Source: Pirellulaceae bacterium (GTDB lineage: Bacteria > Planctomycetota > Planctomycetia > Pirellulales > Pirellulaceae). Taken from it: a stretch of DNA of 64,000 nt. The stretch lies in assembly GCA_018402565.1 (NCBI GenBank), contig JAGYIQ010000004.1:1-64000 (forward strand), read 5' to 3'. How positions within the stretch are numbered: the stretch's first letter is position 1; each line of letters opens with the position of its first letter. The translations under genes were made by a program, and so were the position numbers. Under the pieces are notes generated by a model that saw only the letters and a program-made list of their open reading frames with translations, searched no databases and was not told where the DNA came from. Of this stretch, positions 42,208 to 50,490 are shown in pieces.

Positions 42208-43647
42208 TTATTTCCAGCGATTGAGGATGGCGGCATTCAACTCGGGTTTTGACTCGGCGGCGATCTCGACCCAGCGGCGTTGGCAGGCTTCCAAGGCTGC
42301 GGCCGGTGGTTGACCGCCTTCCAAGACGGCCCAGACGGCCTCCGTGAGAGCCTCGAGCCGTTGCGAGTTCCCCGGCAGCGGCGGCAGCCACTCGGCCCCG
42401 CCCTGCACCTCGTCACTGGCCAAGGTCGCCAGGTCGCGAAACGCCGAGCCCGCGTCGACCGAGTATTGCCGGCCGGCCCACAGTCGAATATCACTCAGAT
42501 GTTCTTGGCGGAACGGGGTGGCGGCGGCATTGTAGCCAGCGAACGCCTCGGCCGTCGGCGACTCGACCAACAGCTCCATCAAGCGGATGGCCGCTTGAGA
42601 CTTCCGTGTCTTCCGCAGCACCGCCACGGCGGGACCAGTGCCCACAATCAACTGACTCGACGGCCCCCCCTCTGGCAACTGGGTCCAGGTTTGGTCAAAG
42701 AAGTTGTATTGTCGGCGGGCGACCAGTGGCGGGGCCAACTTGACTTGGACGGTGCCGGCGTTGACATCGTCCAAGCGTGGAACCGGCAGCAGCGCGGCCT
42801 TGGCTTGCCCGGAGCTCACTCGCTGGACCAAGTCGTTCGTCGTCAACGATTTCAGTTCCGCGGCTTGGGCGCCGTACGTGGCATGCAGGTCCTCGAGGGC
42901 TTGGACGAAGGGTGGCGAAGTCAAACGCGGCTCGCCGGTGCGACGATCGAAGAACAGATCGGTTTGCGCGGGGCTTTTGGCCAATGCCACGACTCGCAGC
43001 AACACCGCCAGGGCGGGTCCATTCCCGGCCAATGATTCCAGCCACTGCGGAGTGTCGCTCGTCGCTTGATCTCGCTGCACGGCGGCTCGCCAATCGGACC
43101 AAGTCCGCGGCCACTCCGTCGCAGCTGCCTCGTCGGTTTGTCCCGCGTTGTACATGACCGCCCAGAGGGGTTGGCCCAGCGACACGGCAAAGAGGTCCTG
43201 CTCCCACCGGCCCACGCGACGCTCCAGTGGCAACCAGGTGGACGGCGAGAACTTCTCCAGCCAGGCTGGCGGCAACTTGAGCAATTGGCCGTCGATCGCC
43301 AGCGACACCACCCGATCGGCTGGGGCCAGCAGCACGTCATAAGCTAAAACATCGGCCAGGGGCAACGTCCGCCATTGCTTCTGGTCAATGGCCTCGACAA
43401 CCAGCGTCGTGTCGCCGCGGCCCTCGAACTGCAGCTTGATCTCCTCGGCCAAGGCTGGCGAACCGACCAGCAGCAGCCGCAACGGGGCGTTCTGAAGCTG
43501 GGCCAGCTGTTCTTCGGACAGTTGCGGACCGGCTTGTTGCACGGGCGCAGCCGCCGGGTCTGGGCAGCCGGTCAGGATCGACAAGAACAGCAGCGTGCAG
43601 CAGCAGACCCAGGCTTGTAGGCGGCCAATGTCAGACAGATTTTTCAA
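42208..43647 (-). CDS. Extracellular solute-binding lipoprotein
   Basis: 479 residues. The signal peptide ends in the lipobox LTGC, so the protein is probably lipid-anchored. The TTG start at 43647 is supported by GGAGGGAG just upstream. The mature part has the bilobal family-1-type binding-protein layout: LRLLLVGSPALAEEIKLQFE, PADRVVSLAIDGQLLKLP, WAVMYNAGQTD near the hinge, and KSQAAIRLMELLVESPTAEA near the end. No permease or ATPase is next to it, so its transporter is encoded elsewhere or it has another role. The ung gene follows on the same strand. Confidence 0.75.
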   Translation of the reverse strand: MKNLSDIGRLQAWVCCCTLLFLSILTGCPDPAAAPVQQAGPQLSEEQLAQLQNAPLRLLLVGSPALAEEIKLQFEGRGDTTLVVEAIDQKQWRTLPLADVLAYDVLLAPADRVVSLAIDGQLLKLPPAWLEKFSPSTWLPLERRVGRWEQDLFAVSLGQPLWAVMYNAGQTDEAAATEWPRTWSDWRAAVQRDQATSDTPQWLESLAGNGPALAVLLRVVALAKSPAQTDLFFDRRTGEPRLTSPPFVQALEDLHATYGAQAAELKSLTTNDLVQRVSSGQAKAALLPVPRLDDVNAGTVQVKLAPPLVARRQYNFFDQTWTQLPEGGPSSQLIVGTGPAVAVLRKTRKSQAAIRLMELLVESPTAEAFAGYNAAATPFRQEHLSDIRLWAGRQYSVDAGSAFRDLATLASDEVQGGAEWLPPLPGNSQRLEALTEAVWAVLEGGQPPAAALEACQRRWVEIAAESKPELNAAILNRWK

Positions 43648-43879
43648 GGGTCACTCCCTCCACACCCAGCGAACTCAGAATTCAAGTCAACGTTGGCAGG
43701 CAACGCCATGGACTCGACGCGGCTTTGGCAAACACGTCGTCCGCCTGCCCCATTGTATCTTGTCAGGGCGCCGCTTGGACATGGAGTGGCCGTGTGCCGC
43801 GGGCGGTTGTTACGGGTCTGTCACGATTCGGATCAGGATCGACAGCCGAGCCAGGGCGGAGGGTCGCGTGTGGCTGCGA
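43648..43879. other. Short spacer between two minus-strand genes
   Basis: 232 bp holding the ribosome site of the solute-binding gene. No hairpin or repeat was recognised. Confidence 0.3.
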
Positions 43880-45700
43880 TTAGGGAGCGCCGCGCCAGTC
43901 GCGGGCGTCCAGTACGACGTAGTAAGTTCGCTCTTGGGCCGAGGCGGGATAGACGCGGGTATAGGGGAGCCGGCGTCCCCAGCGTGTCTGGAGTTCGTAG
44001 GCGTATTGGGTCATCAGGATATGCGTCACGCCGTAGCGTTCGACCAGTTCGTGGACTGCGACAGGATCGGCCACGGCGACTCCCAAGTCATTGGACCACA
44101 GCGGCGCGACCGCGTTGACTCGCTGTTGCCACTCGGCGATGCCCGCACTGTCTTGCGGTACATCCTTCCAGCTGACGACTTCGCTGCGGTGGGCGTACCA
44201 CTTAAAAGTCTGTTGGCCGCGGGGCGTGAGAAACACGGCGTCGGGCGGCGTGTGGTTGCGACTCCAAGTGCAAACGGCCTGCCAATGCCGAGCGATGGCG
44301 GCTGTCCGCGCGGGATCGGCATCCAGCGGCAGGCTGGCTTTATCCGCATTCGGGCGCGGGTCGCGGACGGCTTGGCGATAACTGAGCCAACCCTCCCACG
44401 CGACCAGCGTCACGGCCAGCGTCACGGCCAGTGTCAGGGTCAGCGAAAGAGACCGGGCCGCCGCGATGCTGGGGCGACTGGGTCGAGCGTCCTGGCGATC
44501 TGCTCTTTCAGTGATTGCGTGTCCCCAGGACTGGCACAGCAATAGGATAGTCCCCAGCGGCAGCAGGACATCGGCTGTGCGGAACCAGTAATACCGCAGC
44601 CAGCGCACGGCCGACTGGGACTCGGTCGTCTCCCCCAGCGCCGCCAGACTGAGGGCCACGCCGATCGCAGCGATCAGCAGAGACGCGTGTACCATCCCCA
44701 GCAGCACCTGACGCGAGGTGCTGTCTTGCCTGCCCTGGGATTGACGACTGCCGGAGGCGGCGACGAGCCACGCCAGCAATAAAAGGCAGAAATTACACAA
44801 CTGCATGGGCGAGAAGGACCAGAAAACCAAGTGATGCGGTAGTCGCTGCAAGACATAAGCCGCGGTCGCTGCTTGGTTGACCTCCGCGGGCTGGCCCCAC
44901 GTCAAAGCGAGCGCGGGAACGAGTCCCGGGAGTGAGGCCAGGCCGCCGATCGACAGACCGATCAGCAGAGTGGCCGCATTGTCGCCTCTGGGCTTTAACC
45001 GCGATCCTTCCGACGGGTTGTTTTGCAGCCGATCGGTCATCGTCCAACTTGCCAGTAGCCGGATGTCGCCGACCAATAACAAACAGACGACGATCCAACC
45101 GCCGGCCAAGACATGAAAGCCAGCGGCGATGCCGGCCAAGGCAAAGGCGGCGGACCATCGTTGCGAGCAAGCGGCGGCCAGCGCTCCAAAGATCCAGGCG
45201 AAGGCCAGACCTTTGGCCTCGGCCCCGCCCACGACCCACTCGCCCGACAAATGCCCCCACCGCGTGGCCACGACCAGCAAAGCGGCCGAGCCCAACAGGG
45301 GCAAGGTGCCAAGGCGGAAGACTCGGGTCAACGCCCACCAACCCGTGGCCATGGCCAACCAGACCGTCCAGCGACCGCACCACACGGCTTGCTCCAACGG
45401 CAGGACCCGCGTCCACTGGCCCAGGGTCACGTAAAACGACCAGTGGGCATCGGCAGACCCAAGAAACAAGTCGCCTGGGCAGAAATTCGGGTCCCAAAAA
45501 TGTTTGGCTTTTGTCCAGTAGTGGGCCTCGTTGACGTCCGGCACCGCCGCGGCTGAAAACAGATAGAACACGCTGGCCACCCCGAGGATCTGGCACACGG
45601 CCACGACCATCGCTCGCCAATCGACAACGCTGGGCCATGACGACAGCGGCGAGACTGACGACAGTGGCGACGGGTTGGTGGTGGGCGTGCCGATCGACAT
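43880..45700 (-). CDS. Polytopic membrane protein, DUF6798-like
   Basis: 606 residues with roughly ten hydrophobic segments spread over residues 30-430, then a soluble C-terminal domain of about 170 residues. The N-terminal lumenal loop VPDVNEAHYWTKAKHFWDPN resembles the acidic first loop of GT-C glycosyltransferases. The C-terminus has HTPPDAVFLTPRGQQTFKWY and YGVTHILMTQYA, as in planctomycete DUF6798-type proteins. It may transfer or scramble a lipid-linked sugar; this is inference. It is read divergently from the SelD fusion gene, with about 160 bp between starts. Confidence 0.65.
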   Translation of the reverse strand: MSIGTPTTNPSPLSSVSPLSSWPSVVDWRAMVVAVCQILGVASVFYLFSAAAVPDVNEAHYWTKAKHFWDPNFCPGDLFLGSADAHWSFYVTLGQWTRVLPLEQAVWCGRWTVWLAMATGWWALTRVFRLGTLPLLGSAALLVVATRWGHLSGEWVVGGAEAKGLAFAWIFGALAAACSQRWSAAFALAGIAAGFHVLAGGWIVVCLLLVGDIRLLASWTMTDRLQNNPSEGSRLKPRGDNAATLLIGLSIGGLASLPGLVPALALTWGQPAEVNQAATAAYVLQRLPHHLVFWSFSPMQLCNFCLLLLAWLVAASGSRQSQGRQDSTSRQVLLGMVHASLLIAAIGVALSLAALGETTESQSAVRWLRYYWFRTADVLLPLGTILLLCQSWGHAITERADRQDARPSRPSIAAARSLSLTLTLAVTLAVTLVAWEGWLSYRQAVRDPRPNADKASLPLDADPARTAAIARHWQAVCTWSRNHTPPDAVFLTPRGQQTFKWYAHRSEVVSWKDVPQDSAGIAEWQQRVNAVAPLWSNDLGVAVADPVAVHELVERYGVTHILMTQYAYELQTRWGRRLPYTRVYPASAQERTYYVVLDARDWRGAP

Positions 45701-45860
45701 GGACGGGTCCGAGACAAACGGTTTTGGGAGGTAGCGAGTTGATGATAATGCGAATGGGGCAACTTCAAAACCAGTGGGGGGGAACGCGCGGGGCTGAGGA
45801 ACGAGGTTCAGTGGTCAGCGGTCCTCGCCGACAGCGTTGGAAGGAATTAGACTGAGCGTC

Positions 45861-48260
45861 ATGGAGAAACGACTTGGCTCAAAAACAATCGTCTTGTTGG
45901 GTATTGGCCACACCCATGCTCATTTGGTCAAGCAGTGGGCGATGACGCCTCTGCCCGACGTGAACTTGGTTTGCGTCACGGACCAATGGCTGGCAACTTA
46001 TTCGGGAATGCTGCCCGGCGTTTTAGCGGGGGATTATTCGCCTGAGCAGATGGAGATCGACCTCGTCCCGCTGTTCTCGGCGGCGCAAGTCACCTGGATT
46101 CACGATCAAGTGACTCGTGTGGATCGCCAGCGGCGGCGGCTGTACTTCGCCAGCGGCCGGACACTGGGATACGACTTGCTGTCGGTCGGTGTCGGCAGTC
46201 GTCCGCCGGAATTGAGTGTGCGAGCGGGAAGGGACGGCGAGTCGGCGTTGCCAGTGGTCGGGATCAAGCCGATGCAGAGTTTCCTCGAGCGGCTGACGGA
46301 GGCGGTACGGGTGTGCGAGGCCTCGTCGAGCGGTTCGCAGGGGGCGACGGTTCAAATCGACGTGGTGGGTGGAGGCTTGGGCAGCGTTGAGATCGTGCTC
46401 TGCCTGCCGTATTTTTTGCAGCGGATGGGCTGGGCGCGTGATCGATACCGTTTGAGATTGATCAGCGGCGCGGCGTCGCCACCGGTGGGGTGCTTGGCTT
46501 CGACGCGGCGAAAGATCTTGGCTCATTTTCAGCAAGCGGGGATCGAGTTGGTGGGTGGGGCCAAGTTGGCGGCGGTCGAAGGTCGCGCGTTGGTGCTGAG
46601 TGATGGGCGACGATGGACGTCGGATTTGGTGATCTTCTTGGGTGCTGGGCATGCGGCCCCGGTCACCGCTTGTTTCGACTTGCCGCGGGACGCTCGAGGG
46701 TGCCTGCTCACAAATCGCAATCTGCAGAGCATCGCGGACCCAATGGTGTGGGCGGGTGGGGACTGTGGCACGATCCAGGGCGTCGATCTGCCCAAGGCTG
46801 GCGTGTTTGCGGTGCGGCAGGGACCGGTGATGTGGGACAACGTGCGCCGTTGGTCGCAGGGCCAATCATTGCAGCCTTATCGTCCTCAATCGCATTTCCT
46901 AAAATTAATCAATCTCGGGGGTGGGCAGGCGATGGGCGAGTACCGCGGGTGGTCGTTTCAAGGCCGCTGGGTCTGGCGGTGGAAGGACCGCATCGACACG
47001 CGGTTCATGGCCATGTACCAAACCCTGGCGGAAAAAATCACAGGTCGCATGTCGGGTGTCGGAGCGGCGGCGGGCAGTGTCGTCCCGAGCGACTCGGTGG
47101 CGTTGGCGGCGCCCATGCGTTGTTTGGGCTGTGGCAGTAAATTGGGTGCGGACCTGCTGCGGCGGGTCCTGCGAGAACTGAGTCACGACTTTCAGAGTCC
47201 GGTGTCTCTGGCGACCGATGGCGCCCAGGGGACCATCGCCGGGTTGGCTCGGCATTCGCCGATCGATTGGCAACAGCTGCAGGATGACGTGGCGATGGTT
47301 CCGCTGCGAGCCGCGAGTGCCGAGAGCGAGGCTCCGAGGTCTTCCGCCGCGGGCCTGGCGGGTTTAGCGATTTCTGTGGACGCCTTTCCGACCCCGCTGT
47401 CCGATCCCTGGTTGTCGGGTCGCCTGGCGGCCGTGCATGCCTTGAGCGACCTGTGGGCTTCGGGAGTCGTACCGCAACAGGTCCTGGCTACGGTCGAAAT
47501 CCCATTTGGTGCTCCACGGGCTCAGGAGGAACAGTTGCGGCAAGTGATGGCCGGCGTGTTGGAGGAACTGCGTCGGGCGGGAGCCAAGTTGATTGGCGGA
47601 CACAGCTTGGAGGGTCCGCGGCTATCGATCGCGTTGACGGTCTTGGGGCAAACGTCAAGCATGGTGGTACCAGCGGCCAAACAAGGCCTGCGGCCGGGCG
47701 ATCGGTTGTTGGTGACCAAAGGCCTGGGCACCGGCGCGGCCTTGGCGGCCCTGCATCAAGGACGCTGTTCGGCCACGACCTATGCGGCGACCGTCGACTC
47801 GATGTTGCAAACCAACGCCGTGGCATTGGAGTTGTTAACTCAGTTTCCCGTGACCGCCTTGACCGATGTGACCGGCTTTGGCCTGTTGGGGCACCTGCAT
47901 GAAATGACTGCGGCAGACCAACAGTTGCGTTTGTCGGTAAGCGCTGTGGAGGGATTGGCGTTGCCTGGCGTCCGCGACCTGATGGCTCAGGGGATTCGTT
48001 CCACGATGCATGACAACAACACGTGTTTCTTGAGCGGAGTCACTCAGGGGCCCAAAGGCGTCGCCCTTTCGAGCACCGATCCTCTGGCGGGTCTCCTGTT
48101 GGATCCGCAAACCAGTGGCGGCTTGCTGTTGGGGGTGCCTGGCGACCAGGCCGACGCCTGTGTTCGCTGGTTGTCATCGCAGGGCTATTCGCTGACCACC
48201 CAGATCGGCGCTGTCGAGCAGCGTGAGACGACACGCGACGGCTGGTGCCACCTCGAGTAA
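45861..48260 (+). CDS. selD: NADH-dehydrogenase-like flavoprotein fused to selenophosphate synthetase
   Basis: About 799 residues. The N-terminal half (1-395) is an FAD-dependent NDH-2-like oxidoreductase: VLLGIGHTHAHLVKQW, IDVVGGGLGSVEIVLCLPYF as the second dinucleotide fold and VWAGGDCGTIQG at the FAD site. The C-terminal half (from about 410) is SelD: CLGCGSKLGADLL with Cys in place of selenocysteine, DDVAMVPL, AVHALSDLWASG, IGGHSLEGP, and TDVTGFGLLGHLHEM. SelD makes selenophosphate from selenide and ATP; the oxidoreductase may supply or handle reduced selenium. The fusion is known in other bacteria. A TTG 24 bp upstream is an alternative start. Confidence 0.9.
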   Translation: MEKRLGSKTIVLLGIGHTHAHLVKQWAMTPLPDVNLVCVTDQWLATYSGMLPGVLAGDYSPEQMEIDLVPLFSAAQVTWIHDQVTRVDRQRRRLYFASGRTLGYDLLSVGVGSRPPELSVRAGRDGESALPVVGIKPMQSFLERLTEAVRVCEASSSGSQGATVQIDVVGGGLGSVEIVLCLPYFLQRMGWARDRYRLRLISGAASPPVGCLASTRRKILAHFQQAGIELVGGAKLAAVEGRALVLSDGRRWTSDLVIFLGAGHAAPVTACFDLPRDARGCLLTNRNLQSIADPMVWAGGDCGTIQGVDLPKAGVFAVRQGPVMWDNVRRWSQGQSLQPYRPQSHFLKLINLGGGQAMGEYRGWSFQGRWVWRWKDRIDTRFMAMYQTLAEKITGRMSGVGAAAGSVVPSDSVALAAPMRCLGCGSKLGADLLRRVLRELSHDFQSPVSLATDGAQGTIAGLARHSPIDWQQLQDDVAMVPLRAASAESEAPRSSAAGLAGLAISVDAFPTPLSDPWLSGRLAAVHALSDLWASGVVPQQVLATVEIPFGAPRAQEEQLRQVMAGVLEELRRAGAKLIGGHSLEGPRLSIALTVLGQTSSMVVPAAKQGLRPGDRLLVTKGLGTGAALAALHQGRCSATTYAATVDSMLQTNAVALELLTQFPVTALTDVTGFGLLGHLHEMTAADQQLRLSVSAVEGLALPGVRDLMAQGIRSTMHDNNTCFLSGVTQGPKGVALSSTDPLAGLLLDPQTSGGLLLGVPGDQADACVRWLSSQGYSLTTQIGAVEQRETTRDGWCHLE

Positions 48261-48282
48261 GGCACCGACCGTCACACGCTGG

Positions 48283-48690
48283 TCATCCAGGAAACGGGAC
48301 AGAGGAATGAGGAAGCATGGGGCAGGGGTACGCGGGTAAAGGAATGAAGAGTGGGGACAGAGGAATGGGGACAGAGGAATGAGGAAGCATGGGGCAGTGG
48401 TACGCGGGTAAAGGAATGAAGAGAGGGGACAGAGGAATGGGGACAGAGGAATGAGGAAGCATGGGGCAGGGGTACGCGGGTAAAGGAATGAAGAGAGGGG
48501 ACAGAGGAATGGGGACAGAGGAATGAGGAAGCATGGGACAGGGGTACGCGGGTAAAGGAATGAAGAAGGGGGACAGAGGAATGGGGACAGAGGAATGAGG
48601 GAGTAAGGGGCAGCGGTACGCGGGTAAAGGAATGAAGACGTGGGGACAGAGGAATAGGGACAGGGGAATGGAAGAAATGGGGTAAGAAGA
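48283..48690 (-). repeat. Five 72-bp tandem repeats containing GGGGACAGAGGAATG
   Basis: Unit starts (GAGGAAGCATGGGG and variants) fall at about 48309, 48381, 48453, 48525 and 48597. Each contains two GGGGACAGAGGAAT blocks and GGGGTACGCGGGTAAAGGAA. The protein-like minus-strand frames (CPLSSFLYPRT repeats) come from this periodicity and are not called. Confidence 0.85.
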
Positions 48691-48904
48691 GTGAGCAGGA
48701 AAATGCAAGGCAAGCTGGGGCAGCGACGATGACACAAAAATATCTACAGGGCCAAGGCCCGCTCTCCAGACCCTTCAGTCGAACTTTTCACTCGGATTAC
48801 CCCGACTTCTTATCCCCCCAGGGCCCTGCCCTCTGAACTCCACTCGCTGACCAACCTGCCTTGTCTTCGGCGGCGAATTATCTCGATTCAAACCAGCAAA
48901 GAGC
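48691..48904. other. Unique segment between two opposed repeat blocks
   Basis: About 210 bp of non-repetitive DNA flanked by GGGGACAGAGGAAT repeats on the left and their reverse complement on the right. No gene was recognised. Confidence 0.4.
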
Positions 48905-49150
48905 TTTCCTCCGTCCCCATTCCTCTGTCCCTATTCCTCTGTCCCCATTCCTCTGTCCCCATTCCTCTGTCCCCCATTCCTCTGTCCCCATTCCTCTGTC
49001 CCCATTCCTCTGTCCCCATTCCTCTGTCCCCATTCCTCTGTCCCCATTCCTCTGTCCCCATTCCTCTGTCCCCATTCCTCTGTCCCCATTCCTCTGTCCC
49101 CATTCCTCTGTCCAACATTCCTCTGTCCAACATTCCTCTGAACTCACCGC
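48905..49150 (+). repeat. About 16 tandem 14-bp repeats (CCCCATTCCTCTGT)
   Basis: A nearly perfect microsatellite-like run. Its unit is the reverse complement of the GGGGACAGAGGAAT block in 48283-48690. It shades into CCAACATTCCTCTGT variants at the right end. Confidence 0.9.
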
Positions 49151-49415
49151 ATCCCGACTGTCCAACGTTCTTCTGTCCAACGCTCGTCAGCAGGAGCTGC
49201 TGGTCTACAGACTGTCCAATACTGTCCAACATTCCTCTGTCCAACGCTTCGATTCAAACCAGCAGAGGGCTGCTGGTCTACAGACTGTCCAACATTCTTC
49301 TGTCCAACGTCTCGTTTCAAACCAGCAGAGGGCTGCTGGTCTACAGTCTGTCCAACATTCCTCTGGCCACGTCTCGATTCAAACCAGCAGCGGGCTGCTG
49401 GTCGACTGACGGAGT
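49150..49415 (+). repeat. About four ~70-bp repeats with CAGCAGAGGGCTGCTGG hairpin
   Basis: Units include GTCCAACATTCCTCTGTCC, then CGTCTCGATTCAAACCAGCA, then GAGGGCTGCTGGTCTACAGA. CAGCAGAGGGCTGCTGG is a palindromic hairpin. The block ends at the stop of the 49418-50437 gene. Confidence 0.75.
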
Positions 49416-49417
49416 GA

Positions 49418-50437
49418 TCATTGGCGAGTGGCTTTGGGAAGATAATGAAAATAATCGCGGATCGACAAACGGTCTTGCGGATCGGCGGCCATCCAGTACC
49501 GAAAAATGGGTCCGGAGACGATCCATACGAACAGCCACCACATGGGCAAGAGCACCAACCCGAAGGATAACACGGGCCGATCCAGTACAACACTGATGAG
49601 AATTCCCACCCACAGGTAGAGCGGCACCTTCAACGACAGCGGGGCACGCAACCACAGTGGAACGGTACGATCGCGAAAGTCAATGAACTGCGACAGGCCA
49701 ATCAACGTTTGCAATTGTTTTGGACTGACCGCTTGTAACAGACCTTGGGTCTCGAGATTCCGCAGCTCTCGGCGTACAAGCTGTTGCATGAACCCCCAGA
49801 CGTTCTCGGCGTCAATGGCAACCAGATCGGTTGCGTCTGAAAGTCGCTGTCGATGATGTCGCAGCAGCGTCTCCACGTCGGCGTTGGGCAGGCTGACATC
49901 CTCCACGACGGGGTCCTCGCCAACCTTCTGAACGATATTGGTGGTTACCACCACATTGTTGTTCTCGCGCCAGGAGAGAAACGACTGCCAGCTTTGGACT
50001 CGCTTCTCGCGACGCAGCGCCACCGTTTGGATCAACAGGTTTAGGCAAACCCAATTATTGGAAATCCAAAGTTCGCCGACATTCTTGGCCAAGCCAAAAG
50101 CGGGCCCATTGTAAAAACCAACAAATTGAAAACCGGCTGCTCGCAAGGCGGGATGCTGGACCGCCAGACGCTCCTTGATGTGCGGGTCAAAATCGCTGAT
50201 CTTCAGGTCCGTCGGGTCCTGCGGGTTGACGACTCCGGAGACGTACAAATCCGCCGAGTTGGTCAAGGGTCGGCGGAACAAGAGATACAACCAGACAAGC
50301 GGGTGTTTACTCAGCTGACGCAGCTGCGAGAACTTGAACTGGTGGACCGCCAATCCATAGAATCGCTGTTCTCCGGGCTCTACGCCCAACGCTGCGGTGG
50401 GGGTTGCAAAAGGATTGTCGTCCGAGGCCGTATTCAT
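49418..50437 (-). CDS. Hypothetical membrane-associated protein
   Basis: 339 residues. The N-terminal SDDNPFATPTAA recalls the planctomycete NPF/NPY leader. The middle is soluble with no recognised motif (GFQFVGFYNGPAFGLAKNV, QSWQSFLSWRENNNVVVTT). Two hydrophobic helices lie near the C-terminus: VPLYLWVGILISVVL and FGLVLLPMWWLFVWIV. The family is unknown. It is downstream of the giant secreted protein on the same strand, 53 bp after its stop, and may be cotranscribed. Confidence 0.65.
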   Translation of the reverse strand: MNTASDDNPFATPTAALGVEPGEQRFYGLAVHQFKFSQLRQLSKHPLVWLYLLFRRPLTNSADLYVSGVVNPQDPTDLKISDFDPHIKERLAVQHPALRAAGFQFVGFYNGPAFGLAKNVGELWISNNWVCLNLLIQTVALRREKRVQSWQSFLSWRENNNVVVTTNIVQKVGEDPVVEDVSLPNADVETLLRHHRQRLSDATDLVAIDAENVWGFMQQLVRRELRNLETQGLLQAVSPKQLQTLIGLSQFIDFRDRTVPLWLRAPLSLKVPLYLWVGILISVVLDRPVLSFGLVLLPMWWLFVWIVSGPIFRYWMAADPQDRLSIRDYFHYLPKATRQ

Positions 50438-50490
50438 GAGGGGCCGTGTTAATAGAGGACTTGTCAGTCATTACACCGCGAACCACGCGA

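Noticed and set aside
48174-49409. Frames such as PLSPFLCPHSSV repeats and TEEWGQRNGDRG repeats
   Set aside because: They arise from the 14-bp and 72-bp tandem repeats in both strands; no conserved protein is implied.
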